A DNA stretch of 41,657 nucleotides. Source: Streptomyces boncukensis (GTDB lineage Bacteria > Actinomycetota > Actinomycetes > Streptomycetales > Streptomycetaceae). The notes beneath the pieces are model-generated. The model did not search any database and was not told the DNA's origin. It was given only the letters and a program-made list of their open reading frames with translations. This document shows positions 24,266 to 32,604 of the stretch, piece after piece. Location of the stretch: positions 1-41,657 of the forward strand of contig NZ_JAAKZZ010000008.1 in NCBI RefSeq assembly GCF_011045075.1, written 5' to 3'. A program made the position numbers and the translations under genes. The stretch's first letter is position 1. Each line of letters begins with the position of its first letter.

Positions 24266-24439
24266 GTGGCTGTTCCGAAGCGGAAGATGTCGCGCAGCAA
24301 CACGCGCCACCGCCGGTCGCAGTGGAAGGCTGCGGTCCCCACCCTGGTGACGTGCGAGCGCTGCAGCGAGCCGAAGCAGCAGCACATCGCGTGCCCGAGC
24401 TGTGGCACCTATAACAAGCGCCAGGTCCTCGACGTCTGA
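24266..24439 (+). CDS. rpmF: 50S ribosomal protein L32
   Basis: 57 residues from a GTG at 24266, two bases after the DUF177 stop, with CAGGAGAAG as RBS. The N-terminal [20 protein letters not shown] is diagnostic of L32, and two CxxC pairs (CERC and CPSC) make a zinc ribbon. The YceD-rpmF pair is conserved across bacteria. rnc begins 19 bases downstream. Confidence 0.98.
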   Translation: MAVPKRKMSRSNTRHRRSQWKAAVPTLVTCERCSEPKQQHIACPSCGTYNKRQVLDV

Positions 24440-24458
24440 TCGGCTGGTGACAGGCTTC

Positions 24459-25229
24459 ATGTCAGACGCCAGCACTCCAGAGAATCCGCCCCCCGAGCCG
24501 GGGGGCGAGAATCCGGACCTGGTGGATGCGGCCTCGTCGCACGCACTCCTGGAAGGGCGGCTCGGGTATCAGCTTGAGGCCGCCCTTCTGGTGCGTGCGC
24601 TGACCCACCGCTCGTACGCGTACGAGAACGGCGGGCTGCCCACCAACGAGCGCCTGGAATTCCTCGGGGACTCCGTCCTCGGCCTGGTCGTCACGGACAC
24701 CCTCTACCGGGTGCACCCCGACCTCCCGGAGGGCCAGCTCGCCAAGCTGCGGGCCGCCGTGGTCAACTCGCGGGCCCTCGCCGACGTGGCCCGCGGCCTC
24801 GACCTGGGCGCCTTCATCCGGCTCGGCCGGGGCGAGGAGGGCACCGGCGGGCGCGACAAGGCGTCCATCCTGGCCGACACCCTGGAGGCCGTGATCGGCG
24901 CCGTCTATCTGGACCAGGGCCTGGACGCCGCCTCCGAGCTCGTCCACCGGCTCTTCGACCCGCTGATCGAGCACTCCTCCAACCTGGGCGCGGGGCTCGA
25001 CTGGAAGACCAGCCTCCAGGAGCTCACGGCCGCCGAGTCCCTGGGCGTGCCCGAGTACCTGGTGACCGAGACCGGCCCGGACCACGAGAAGACCTTCACG
25101 GCTGCTGCCCGCGTCGGTGGTGTCGCGTACGGCACCGGCACAGGACGCAGCAAGAAGGAGGCGGAGCAGCAGGCGGCGGAGGCGGCCTGGCGGGCGATCT
25201 CCGCCCGCGGCGAGTCCACCGGCTCCTGA
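24459..25229 (+). CDS. rnc: Ribonuclease III (AbsB homologue)
   Basis: 256 residues from an ATG at 24459; a GTG at 24447 is a possible alternative. RNase III cleaves double-stranded RNA in rRNA maturation and mRNA decay; in S. coelicolor it is AbsB, a global regulator of antibiotic genes. The signature [18 protein letters not shown] (catalytic Glu/Asp) lies near residues 64-81, followed by [19 protein letters not shown] with the second acidic group. The C-terminal dsRBD runs from [11 protein letters not shown] to [15 protein letters not shown]. The acidic C-terminal extension I recall in S. coelicolor AbsB is nearly absent here, the protein ending soon after the dsRBD. Confidence 0.96.
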   Translation: MSDASTPENPPPEPGGENPDLVDAASSHALLEGRLGYQLEAALLVRALTHRSYAYENGGLPTNERLEFLGDSVLGLVVTDTLYRVHPDLPEGQLAKLRAAVVNSRALADVARGLDLGAFIRLGRGEEGTGGRDKASILADTLEAVIGAVYLDQGLDAASELVHRLFDPLIEHSSNLGAGLDWKTSLQELTAAESLGVPEYLVTETGPDHEKTFTAAARVGGVAYGTGTGRSKKEAEQQAAEAAWRAISARGESTGS

Positions 25230-25391
25230 GCGGCGCTCCCCGTCCGGGCGGGGCGCCCCTGGCCCGGCCCGCGGCCTGGCCGGCCGGTACCGCTGTGCCG
25301 CGCTCGCCGGTCCCGTCTGCTGAGCGGGACCGGCGGCCGCGGCCCCGACGCGCGGCAGGCGCGAGACGCCGGTCGCGCCGGAAGGACGGAC

Positions 25392-26285
25392 ATGCCCGAG
25401 CTCCCCGAGGTCGAGGTCGTACGCCGGGGGCTCGACCGCTGGGCCAGCGGACGGACCATCGCCGCGGCCGAGGTGCTGCACCCCCGTGCGGTCCGCCGCC
25501 ACCCGGCGGGCCCGCTGGACTTCGCGGCACGGCTGACGGGACGCCGGCTGGGCCCGGCCCGCCGCCGCGGCAAGTACCTGTGGCTGCCGGTCGGCGACGC
25601 GGCCGACACCGACACCGCCGACGACGGCTTCGCACTCCTCGCGCACCTGGGCATGAGCGGCCAGCTGCTCATCCAGCCGCCCGGCACCCCGGACGAGCGG
25701 CACCTGCGGATCCGGGTCGCCTTCGAGGACGCCGACGGCGGCGAGCTCCGCTTCGTCGACCAGCGCACCTTCGGCGGCCTCTCGCTGCACCCGGGCGACA
25801 CCGCCGCTGAGGGACTCCCGGACGTCATCGCACACATCGCCCGCGACCCGCTCGACCCCGCGTTCGACGAGGCCGTCTTCCACGCCGCCCTGCGCCGCCG
25901 CCGTACGACGGTCAAGCGGGCGCTGCTGGACCAGTCGCTGATCAGCGGGGTGGGCAACATCTACGCCGACGAGGCGCTGTGGCGCGCCCGGCTGCACTAC
26001 GAGCGCCCCACCGCCACCCTCACCCGCAAGCAGACCGCCGAGCTCGTCGGGCATGTGCGGGACGTGATGAACGCCGCTCTCGCCGAGGGCGGCACCAGCT
26101 TCGACAGCCTCTACGTCAACGTCAACGGCGAGTCCGGCTACTTCGCGCGGGCGCTGGACGCCTACGGGCGCGAGGACGAGCCCTGCCGCCGCTGCGGCGC
26201 GCCGATGCGCCGCAGCCCCTGGATGAACCGCTCCAGCTACTACTGCCCGCGCTGCCAGCGCCCCCCGAGACCGAGCGCCCGCTAG
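25392..26285 (+). CDS. mutM: Formamidopyrimidine-DNA glycosylase
   Basis: 297 residues from an ATG, starting [14 protein letters not shown]. MutM removes 8-oxoguanine and formamidopyrimidines and nicks the abasic site. The N-terminal Pro2 nucleophile and Glu3 are present, as are the beta-hairpin Lys (RRRGKYLWL), the [10 protein letters not shown] strand, the H2TH region ([20 protein letters not shown]) and the C-terminal zinc finger CRRCG...CPRCQ. Length is normal for the family. It follows rnc by 162 bases and is convergent with the CAP gene, with a dispersed repeat between them. Confidence 0.97.
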   Translation: MPELPEVEVVRRGLDRWASGRTIAAAEVLHPRAVRRHPAGPLDFAARLTGRRLGPARRRGKYLWLPVGDAADTDTADDGFALLAHLGMSGQLLIQPPGTPDERHLRIRVAFEDADGGELRFVDQRTFGGLSLHPGDTAAEGLPDVIAHIARDPLDPAFDEAVFHAALRRRRTTVKRALLDQSLISGVGNIYADEALWRARLHYERPTATLTRKQTAELVGHVRDVMNAALAEGGTSFDSLYVNVNGESGYFARALDAYGREDEPCRRCGAPMRRSPWMNRSSYYCPRCQRPPRPSAR

Positions 26286-26383
26286 GGCCCCAGGGGCGCG
26301 GGGAACTGCGCGGCCGGTCCCAGGCCACCCGCGCCCGGCGACGAACAGTACGGGGCGGCCCGACCCAGCCAGTTCCGCCCGGC
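26284..26383. repeat. Dispersed intergenic repeat, copy 2
   Basis: Begins at the mutM stop (TAGGGCC). It contains the exact 20-mer AGGGGCGCGGGGAACTGCGC at 26292-26311 and later CACCCGCGCCC and GGCCCGACCCAGCC followed by GTTCCGCC, in the same order as the copy at 36540-36645. It lies between convergent genes. Confidence 0.8.
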
Positions 26384-26404
26384 TCCGGCTTCAGAAGCCG
26401 AACC

Positions 26405-27349
26405 TCAGAAGCCGAACTCCTGGGTCCACCAGGGCCCGCCCTCGGCGAAGCGGGCGCCCACCCCCATGGTGCGGTAGTCGCAGTTGAGAATGTTCGCGCG
26501 GTGCCCAGGACTCTTCATCCAGGAGTCCATGACCGACTGCGCGTTGGCCTGGCCGCGGGCTATGTTCTCGCCGCCCAGATCGCTGATGCCCGCTCGGTCG
26601 GCCCGGTCCCAGGGGCTCTGGCCGTCCGGCGAGGTGTGGCTGAAGAAGCCGCGCCGTGCCATGTCCGCGCTGAAGTCCCCGGCCAGCTCGGCCAGCTCGG
26701 CGTCCGGCTCGACGGGCCGGCAGCCCGCCTTGGCGCGCTCCTGGTTGACCAGGGCGAGTACCTCGCGCTCCGCGGCGGACTCCGTGTCCGGCGTGTCGGG
26801 GTCCGGGGGCGCCGCCGTGCTCCCGCCGTCCCCGACGCCCTGCCGGGCGTCCGGTCCGCGCGCGTCCGCCGCGTCCTTCCGGCCGCCGGGGCGCTTGGGG
26901 GACGCGCCGTCCCCGGTCCCGGCTTTCTCCCGGCTGCTTTGCTTCCGCGACGGTTCCGCGGAGGTGGGGGGCCGCTGCTTTCCCGACTGGTCCGCACCGT
27001 CCTTCTGCCCGTCGCGCGACGTCTTCCGCCCGGGTGCCTTCCCGCTGTCGGCGCGGTCGGCTGCGCCGTCCTCGGTGCCGCTCCCCGCGGGCGGCGCGGG
27101 GAGCGGCACCGCGGTGTCCAGATCGGCAGGGCCCTCGGCCTGCACCCGGTCGTCGCGCTGCGGGCCGCCGAGCCCGCCGGGGCCGGGGACCAGCCCGGAG
27201 GCGACCGCGACCGCGCCCATGGCCATCGCGGCCGAGGCGCCCAGCAGCCCGGTCCGCACCGGCGCGGTCTCGCGCCTGCGACGGCCTCCCCGGCGCCGTG
27301 GTCCGGCCTCGGGAGCGGGAGCCGAAGTCGCACGTCGGTGGCGGCCCAT
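26405..27349 (-). CDS. Exported CAP-domain (SCP/PR1) protein
   Basis: 314 residues from the ATG at 27349 (MGRHRRATS), preceded by GAGG; a GTG at 27379 is also open. A basic Arg-rich N-terminus precedes one hydrophobic segment (TGLLGASAAMAMGAVAVASG), a signal-anchor or signal peptide. Residues about 55-180 are a disordered linker rich in Pro, Ser, Lys and Asp. The C-terminal 125 residues are a CAP domain: EREVLALVNQERAKAGCRPV, GFFSHTSPDGQSPWDRADRAG, GGENIARGQANAQSVMDSWM and SPGHRANILNCDYRTMGVG, with the His and Glu of the CAP cavity. Bacterial CAP proteins are secreted and of unknown activity. A 14-bp tandem duplication covers the stop codon. Confidence 0.9.
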   Translation of the reverse strand: MGRHRRATSAPAPEAGPRRRGGRRRRETAPVRTGLLGASAAMAMGAVAVASGLVPGPGGLGGPQRDDRVQAEGPADLDTAVPLPAPPAGSGTEDGAADRADSGKAPGRKTSRDGQKDGADQSGKQRPPTSAEPSRKQSSREKAGTGDGASPKRPGGRKDAADARGPDARQGVGDGGSTAAPPDPDTPDTESAAEREVLALVNQERAKAGCRPVEPDAELAELAGDFSADMARRGFFSHTSPDGQSPWDRADRAGISDLGGENIARGQANAQSVMDSWMKSPGHRANILNCDYRTMGVGARFAEGGPWWTQEFGF

Positions 27350-27477
27350 CGCGGTGTCCTCACAATGCTCGGGGGTCACGGCGGCTCACCCGCTCCGCCC
27401 TCGCGGGCACCGCGGGCTGAGCCGCAATGTACGGCATCGCGGCCGGGGCCGACGTGCTGACCGGGGAATTGTCCGGA

Positions 27478-27483
27478 TAGCGT
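27478..27483 (+). promoter_or_regulatory. -10 element for acyP, probable leaderless transcript
   Basis: TAGCGT ends 6 bases before the acyP ATG, and no Shine-Dalgarno is present. Confidence 0.4.
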
Positions 27484-27489
27484 GCGCCC

Positions 27490-27837
27490 ATGACGGCGAG
27501 CACTGACGGTCACGGCGGCCCCGAGGGCCCCGAGGGCCCCGACGTCCCTGACGGCCCCGACGTCCCCGTGCGGCTGACGGCCTGGGTGCGTGGCCAGGTC
27601 CAGGGGGTCGGCTTCCGCTGGTTCACCCGCGCCAACGCGCTCCGCATCGGGGATCTCGCGGGCTTCGCGCTGAACCTCGGGGACGGCCGGGTGCAGGTGG
27701 TGGCCGAGGGGCCGCGGAGCAGCTGTGAGCAGTTGCTGACCTGGTTGCGCGAGGGGGATACGCCCGGCCGGGTGGACGGGGTGACGGAGATCTGGGACGC
27801 CCCGCGCGGCGGCTACGCGGGGTTTGCGGTCCGATGA
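27490..27837 (+). CDS. acyP: Acylphosphatase
   Basis: 115 residues from an ATG. Acylphosphatase hydrolyses the carboxyl-phosphate bond of acyl phosphates. The signature [15 protein letters not shown] (about residues 33-47) holds the phosphate-binding loop and catalytic Arg, and the catalytic Asn is in [16 protein letters not shown]. The C-terminus is GGYAGFAVR. The fold usually takes about 90 residues; here a 26-residue N-terminal extension of Gly-Pro-Glu/Asp repeats precedes it, probably disordered. Weak homology outside the fold makes the extension start uncertain, but the -10 placement supports this ATG. Confidence 0.93.
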   Translation: MTASTDGHGGPEGPEGPDVPDGPDVPVRLTAWVRGQVQGVGFRWFTRANALRIGDLAGFALNLGDGRVQVVAEGPRSSCEQLLTWLREGDTPGRVDGVTEIWDAPRGGYAGFAVR

Positions 27838-28146
27838 TCCAAAGCGGTTGCCAATCGTCGCCCGCCGTGTAAGGCTGCGGCCACGAGACAGCCATAGTGG
27901 ATCTTCGTCACCCCTCTGCGGGCAGCGGGCTCCGGCGTCCGGCGCCGTCGAGTCGCGGCGGCCGGGGATGCGGGGTGTGATCGTGTTGACCGTCAAACTT
28001 TTTGGTGAGACGCTGGAAGCCCCGCGCACCTGAGCTGTTTGATTCAGATAATGTGAGCAAAAGTCCAGAGCAGACACTGCGGGTGCGATTCCCTCTCGAC
28101 CCACCACCGCTTCGGTCGGTCACTTCAGTGTGGAGGACCATCCATC
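27838..28146. other. 309-bp intergenic region before the small coiled-coil gene
   Basis: No gene seen. Less GC-rich than its surroundings in the second half. It contains TTGACC at 27986-27991 without a well-placed -10, and a -10-like TAATGT at 28049-28054 within GATTCAGATAATGTG. One or both may drive the 67-residue gene, leaving a leader of roughly 85 bases. I see no recognisable riboswitch. Confidence 0.5.
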
Positions 28147-28350
28147 ATGGCAAAGGCGCTTCTCGGTTACGTCGGCGGCTCCGACCCCCGAGTTCTCGCC
28201 GAGATGCGACGGCTTCAGCAGCGTGTCCAGGACCTGGAGTCCGAGCTTGTACGGATCCAGGCCGAGAACGACGCCCTGTCCGCCGCCGCACGGCACGATT
28301 CGGTGCTCGAAGGCATCGACGTACCCACAGCGGAGCCTGCGCTGACCTGA
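28147..28350 (+). CDS. Small coiled-coil protein upstream of smc
   Basis: 67 residues from an ATG, with GGAGG about 12 bases upstream. It begins MAKALLGYVGGSDPRVLAEM, followed by a clear heptad-rich helix (RRLQQRVQDLESELVRIQAE, residues about 21-40), then an acidic end. No membrane segment or Cys. I recall that Streptomyces genomes carry a short conserved protein of this kind immediately before smc, but I cannot assign a function. It is a separate transcription unit: a UUCG-capped terminator follows at 28425. Confidence 0.75.
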   Translation: MAKALLGYVGGSDPRVLAEMRRLQQRVQDLESELVRIQAENDALSAAARHDSVLEGIDVPTAEPALT

Positions 28351-28743
28351 ATCCGCGGGCCTGGTTCCCGCCACAGGATCCAAGCCACGGGCAGAACGCG
28401 TATCGCTGGCCGCAAGAAATCTGTAAGGGACGCTTCGGCGTCCCTTCGTCGTTCCCGGCCCGTCGTTCCCCGCCGCCCTCGGCCGTCCTTGCGGACCTTC
28501 TCCCGTTTCCGAGCCGCTTCCGCCCGCCCCGCCCTCGCTTACCGTGTGATGTGCCCCTCACTCCCGGCGGCGAAACCCCCGGCGGCGGCGAGCTGAACGC
28601 AAGACCCCGTCGCGCACGGCGCATTGGGTCCTCCCCGCACGCCCGGCGGACCCGCCGGGCCCTGCCCGGCCCGGCGGGAAAACCGGACAGTGCGGGACAG
28701 TCGGCGCGACATCGCCGGGACAACCTCAGTAGAGTCCGGACGC
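28351..28743. other. 393-bp intergenic region before smc
   Basis: Holds the terminator at 28425-28446, then GC-rich DNA of unclear coding potential, then two overlapping inverted repeats that cannot form together: 28641-28649 with 28652-28660, and 28651-28661 with 28668-28678. A -10-like TAGAGT at 28730-28735 lies 8 bases before the smc GTG, preceded by GCGACA at 28706-28711 (18-bp spacing). No gene seen. Confidence 0.5.
28425..28446 (+). terminator. UUCG-tetraloop terminator
   Basis: Perfect 9-bp stem AAGGGACGC/GCGTCCCTT capped by TTCG, followed by a short pyrimidine-rich tail. It ends the transcript of the small coiled-coil gene. Confidence 0.85.
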
Positions 28744-31700
28744 GTGCACCTCAAGAGCCTGACCCTGCGGGGATTCAAATCCTTCGCCTCCGCCACGACG
28801 CTGCGCTTCGAGCCCGGCATCACCTGCGTCGTCGGCCCCAACGGCTCGGGCAAGTCCAACGTCGTCGACGCGCTCTCCTGGGTCATGGGCGAACAGGGCG
28901 CCAAGTCGCTGCGCGGCGGCAAGATGGAGGACGTCATCTTCGCGGGCACCACCGGGCGCCCGCCGCTGGGCCGCGCCGAGGTCTCGCTCACCATCGACAA
29001 CGCCGACGGCGTGCTGCCCATCGAGTACGCGGAAGTCACCATCACGCGGATCATGTTCCGCAACGGCGGCAGCGAGTACCAGCTCAACGGCGACACCTGC
29101 CGCCTCCTCGACATCCAGGAGCTGCTCTCCGACTCCGGTATCGGCCGCGAGATGCACGTCATCGTCGGGCAGGGCCAGCTCGACGGTGTGCTGCACGCCG
29201 ACCCGACGGGCCGCCGCGCCTTCATCGAGGAGGCGGCCGGCGTGCTCAAGCACCGCAAGCGCAAGGAGAAGGCGCTGCGGAAGCTGGACGCGATGCAGGC
29301 CAACCTCTCCCGGGTGCAGGACCTCACGGACGAGCTGCGCCGCCAGCTCAAGCCGCTGGGGCGGCAGGCGGCCGTGGCCCGCCGGGCCCAGGTCATCCAG
29401 GCCGACCTGCGCGACGCGCGGCTCAGACTGCTCGCCGACGACCTGGTGACCCTGCGCGAGGCGCTGCGTGCGGAGGTCGCGGACGAGGCGGCGCTCAAGC
29501 AGCGCAAGGAGGCCGCCGAGGCGGAGCTGAAGGAGGCCCAGCGCCGCGAGGCCGATCTTGAGCAGCAGGTCAGAACGCTCGCGCCGCGGCTGGAGCGGGC
29601 CCAGCAGACCTGGTACGAGCTCTCCCGGCTGGCCGAGCGGGTACGCGGCACCGTCGGCCTCGCCGACCAGCGCGTCCAGCACGCCACCGCGCCCCCGGCG
29701 GAGGAGCGGCGCGGGCGCGACCCCGAGGAGCTGGAGCGCGAGGCGGCCCGGGTACGGGAGCAGGAGGCGGAGCTGGAGGCCGCGCTGGAGGCCGCCGGCA
29801 CCGCGCTGGACGAGACGGTCGCACACCGGGCCGAGCTGGAGCGGCGGCTGGCGGATGAGGAGCGCCGCCTGCGGGACGAGGCCCGCACCCGGGCCGACCG
29901 CCGCGAGGGCCTCGAACGCCTGCGCGGCAAGGCGGGCACGGCCCGCAGCCGGGTCGCCTCGGCGCAGGCCGAGATCGACCGGCTGACGGCCGCCCGCGAC
30001 GAGGCGCTGGAGCGCGCGGAGCGGGCGGACGCGGAGTACGGGGCCCTCCAGACGGAGGTCGACGGCGCCGGGGCCGGCGAGGAGGACCTGGCGCGGCAGC
30101 ACGAGGAGGCGAAGGCGGAGCTGGCGGAGGCGGAGTCCGCGCTGGGCGCGGCGCGGGAGGAGGTGGCGGCGGCCGAGCGGGAGCGCGCCGCCACCTCGGC
30201 CCGGCGGGACGCGCTGGCGCTCGGCCTGCGCCGGAAGGACGGTACGGGCGCGCTGCTGGCCGCGAAGGACCGGCTGACCGGCCTGCTGGGCCCGGCGGCC
30301 GAACTGCTGACGGTCGCCCCGGGGTTCGAGGTCCCGGTGGCGGCGGCGCTGGGAGCGGCGGCCGACGCGGTGGCCGTCACCACCCCCGGCACGGCGGCGG
30401 AGGCCCTCCGCCTGCTCCGCAAGGAGGACGCGGGACGGGCGGCCCTCCTGCTGGGCACGGCGGAGGAGCCGGACGCCGCCGAGACGCCCCCGCACCCCGC
30501 TGAGCGGGGCCCGGAGCTGCCGGGGGCGGAGACGCACTGGGCCGTGCATCTGGTGCGGGCCCCGGCCGGGCTCCGGCCCGCTCTCGCGGAGCTGCTGCAC
30601 CGCACGGTGGTCGTCGGCACCCTGGAGGACGCCGAACAACTGATCAAGGCGCGCCCGGAGCTGACCGCCGTCACCGCAGAGGGCGACACCCTGGGCGCGC
30701 GCTTCGCGCAGGGCGGCTCCGCGGGCGCCCCCAGCCTGCTGGAGGCCCAGGCGGCCGTCGACGAGGCGGCAGCCGAGCTGACCGAGCTGGAGGCCCGCTG
30801 CGAGGCGCTCGCGGCGGCCCGGACGCGGGCCGGGGAGCACCGGGACACCTGCGCCGCCGGCGTCGACGCGCTGGCGGCGCGCCGCAGCGCGGCGGAGCGC
30901 GAGCGCTCCGCGGTCGCCGGGCGCCTCGGGACGCTCGGCGGACAGGCCCGCGCGGCGCGCGGCGAGGCGGAGCGCTCGGCCGCGGCCGTGGCCAAGGCGG
31001 AGGAGGCGCTCGCAAGGGCGGAGGAGGAGGCGGGGGAGCTCGCCGAGCGGCTGGCCGTCGCCGAGGAGACCCAGCAGGACGAGGCCGAGCCGGACACCTC
31101 CGTGCGCGACCGCCTCTCCGCCGACGGCGCGAACGCGCGCCAGACGGAGATGGAGGCCCGCCTCCAGGTCCGTACGCACGAGGAGCGGGTCAAGTCCCTG
31201 GCCGGCCGGGCCGACTCACTCGACCGGGCGGCACACGCGGAGCGGGACGCGCGCCGGCGCGCTCAGGAGCGCCGCGCGCGGCTGCAGCACGAGGCCGAGG
31301 TCGCCGAGGCGGTCGGCTCCGGCGCGCGTCAGCTCCTCGCCCATATCGAGGCGTCCACCGAACGCGCGCGCGAGGAACGGGAGGCCGCCGAGCGGGCCAA
31401 GGCCGAGCGTGAGCAGGCGCTGATCGCCCAGCGGAACGGGGGCCGGGAGCTCAAGGAGGAGCTGGACAAGCTCACCGACTCGGTGCACAAGGGCGAGGTG
31501 CTCGGTGCCGAGAAACGGCTGCGCATCGAGCAGTTGGAGACCAGGGCCCTGGAGGAGCTGGGGGTCGAGCCGGAAGCGCTGGTGCGCGAGTACGGCCCGG
31601 ACCAGCCCGTACCGCCGTCCCCGCCTGCGGAGGGCGAGGAGCTGCCCGCCGCTGAGCCCGACGACGGCTCCGCCGCTGAGTCCGGTGGCGGCTCCGCCGC

Positions 31701-32406
31701 TGGCTCCGACGGCGGCTCCGCCGCGGGCGGCCGGCCGCGCGGCGGGCCCGTCCCGTTCGACCGTGCCGAGCAGGAGAAGCGGCTCCGGGCCGCGGAGCGC
31801 GCGTATCAGAAGCTGGGCAAGGTCAATCCCCTCGCGCTGGAGGAGTTCGCGGCGCTGGAGGAGCGGCACCAGTTCCTCAGCGAGCAGCTGGAGGATCTGA
31901 AGAAGACCCGCGCCGACCTCCTTCAGGTCGTGAAGGAGGTCGACGAGCGCGTCGAGCAGGTGTTCACCGAGGCGTACCACGACACCGCGCGCGAGTTCGA
32001 GGGCGTCTTCGCGCGGCTCTTCCCCGGCGGCGAGGGGCGGCTGGTGCTCACCGACCCGGACGACATGCTGGCCACGGGCGTCGACGTCGAGGCCCGGCCG
32101 CCCGGCAAGAAGGTCAAGCGGCTCTCCCTGCTCTCCGGCGGCGAGCGGTCGCTGACGGCCGTGGCGCTGCTGGTGTCGATCTTCAAGGCCCGTCCGAGCC
32201 CGTTCTACGTCATGGACGAGGTCGAGGCCGCGCTGGACGACACCAACCTCCAGCGGCTGATCCGGATCATGGAGGAGCTCAAGGACAGCTCCCAGCTGAT
32301 CGTCATCACCCACCAGAAGCGGACCATGGAGGTCGCCGACGCGCTCTACGGCGTCTCCATGCAGGGCGACGGCGTCTCCAAGGTGATCAGCCAGCGGCTG
32401 AGCTGA
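28744..32406 (+). CDS. smc: Chromosome segregation protein SMC
   Basis: 1220 residues from a GTG at 28744; MHLKSLTLRGFKSFASATTL is the canonical SMC N-terminus, so longer readings are rejected. SMC with ScpAB loads at parS and organises the chromosome. Walker A GPNGSGKSN starts at residue 32, the ABC signature LLSGGERSL at 1129, and Walker B FYVMDEVEAALDD at 1154. Two long coiled coils flank the hinge (GLLGPAAELLTVAPGFEVPV and after, about residues 515-655). A 45-50-residue Glu/Ser/Gly/Pro insert near 955-1003 interrupts the coil before the C-terminal head. There is no Shine-Dalgarno; the transcript may be leaderless. Confidence 0.97.
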   Translation: MHLKSLTLRGFKSFASATTLRFEPGITCVVGPNGSGKSNVVDALSWVMGEQGAKSLRGGKMEDVIFAGTTGRPPLGRAEVSLTIDNADGVLPIEYAEVTITRIMFRNGGSEYQLNGDTCRLLDIQELLSDSGIGREMHVIVGQGQLDGVLHADPTGRRAFIEEAAGVLKHRKRKEKALRKLDAMQANLSRVQDLTDELRRQLKPLGRQAAVARRAQVIQADLRDARLRLLADDLVTLREALRAEVADEAALKQRKEAAEAELKEAQRREADLEQQVRTLAPRLERAQQTWYELSRLAERVRGTVGLADQRVQHATAPPAEERRGRDPEELEREAARVREQEAELEAALEAAGTALDETVAHRAELERRLADEERRLRDEARTRADRREGLERLRGKAGTARSRVASAQAEIDRLTAARDEALERAERADAEYGALQTEVDGAGAGEEDLARQHEEAKAELAEAESALGAAREEVAAAERERAATSARRDALALGLRRKDGTGALLAAKDRLTGLLGPAAELLTVAPGFEVPVAAALGAAADAVAVTTPGTAAEALRLLRKEDAGRAALLLGTAEEPDAAETPPHPAERGPELPGAETHWAVHLVRAPAGLRPALAELLHRTVVVGTLEDAEQLIKARPELTAVTAEGDTLGARFAQGGSAGAPSLLEAQAAVDEAAAELTELEARCEALAAARTRAGEHRDTCAAGVDALAARRSAAERERSAVAGRLGTLGGQARAARGEAERSAAAVAKAEEALARAEEEAGELAERLAVAEETQQDEAEPDTSVRDRLSADGANARQTEMEARLQVRTHEERVKSLAGRADSLDRAAHAERDARRRAQERRARLQHEAEVAEAVGSGARQLLAHIEASTERAREEREAAERAKAEREQALIAQRNGGRELKEELDKLTDSVHKGEVLGAEKRLRIEQLETRALEELGVEPEALVREYGPDQPVPPSPPAEGEELPAAEPDDGSAAESGGGSAAGSDGGSAAGGRPRGGPVPFDRAEQEKRLRAAERAYQKLGKVNPLALEEFAALEERHQFLSEQLEDLKKTRADLLQVVKEVDERVEQVFTEAYHDTAREFEGVFARLFPGGEGRLVLTDPDDMLATGVDVEARPPGKKVKRLSLLSGGERSLTAVALLVSIFKARPSPFYVMDEVEAALDDTNLQRLIRIMEELKDSSQLIVITHQKRTMEVADALYGVSMQGDGVSKVISQRLS

Positions 32407-32496
32407 GGCCCCGTTCCACGCTCCGATCGCCCTCTTTCTTCACTCAGTGAACTCACCGTGCGGTCTCGTGTGCTCAGAGTGGTGCCATCTGCCCTA

Positions 32497-32524
32497 TTGA
32501 CTTCGTTAATTGAAGGCATACTCT
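32497..32524 (+). promoter_or_regulatory. Predicted promoter of glcP
   Basis: -35 TTGACT (32497-32502), a 16-bp spacer and -10 TACTCT (32519-32524), in an unusually AT-rich island for this genome. The glcP start is about 80 bases downstream. Confidence 0.6.
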
Positions 32525-32538
32525 CTGAGTGGTTGCCT

Positions 32539-32552
32539 TAACTTTCAAGTTA
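32539..32552. promoter_or_regulatory. Palindrome in the glcP leader
   Basis: TAACTT-TC-AAGTTA, perfect 6-bp arms, about 15 bases past the -10 element. The position suits a repressor site in the early transcribed region; the regulator is unknown. Confidence 0.45.
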
Positions 32553-32604
32553 TGGCGGCTCCAGTCATCACCCGGCAGGGTCGCCGGTACCTCAGGAGCG
32601 AGAG

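Noticed and set aside
26286-28146. Possible c-di-AMP (ydaO) riboswitch near the exported CAP protein
   Set aside because: These riboswitches control wall hydrolases in Streptomyces, so I looked here, but no conserved ydaO core is visible on either strand.
28539-31193. 884-residue open frame opposite smc
   Set aside because: Ser/Arg/Ala-rich shadow translation with no motif; the plus strand encodes a canonical SMC protein.
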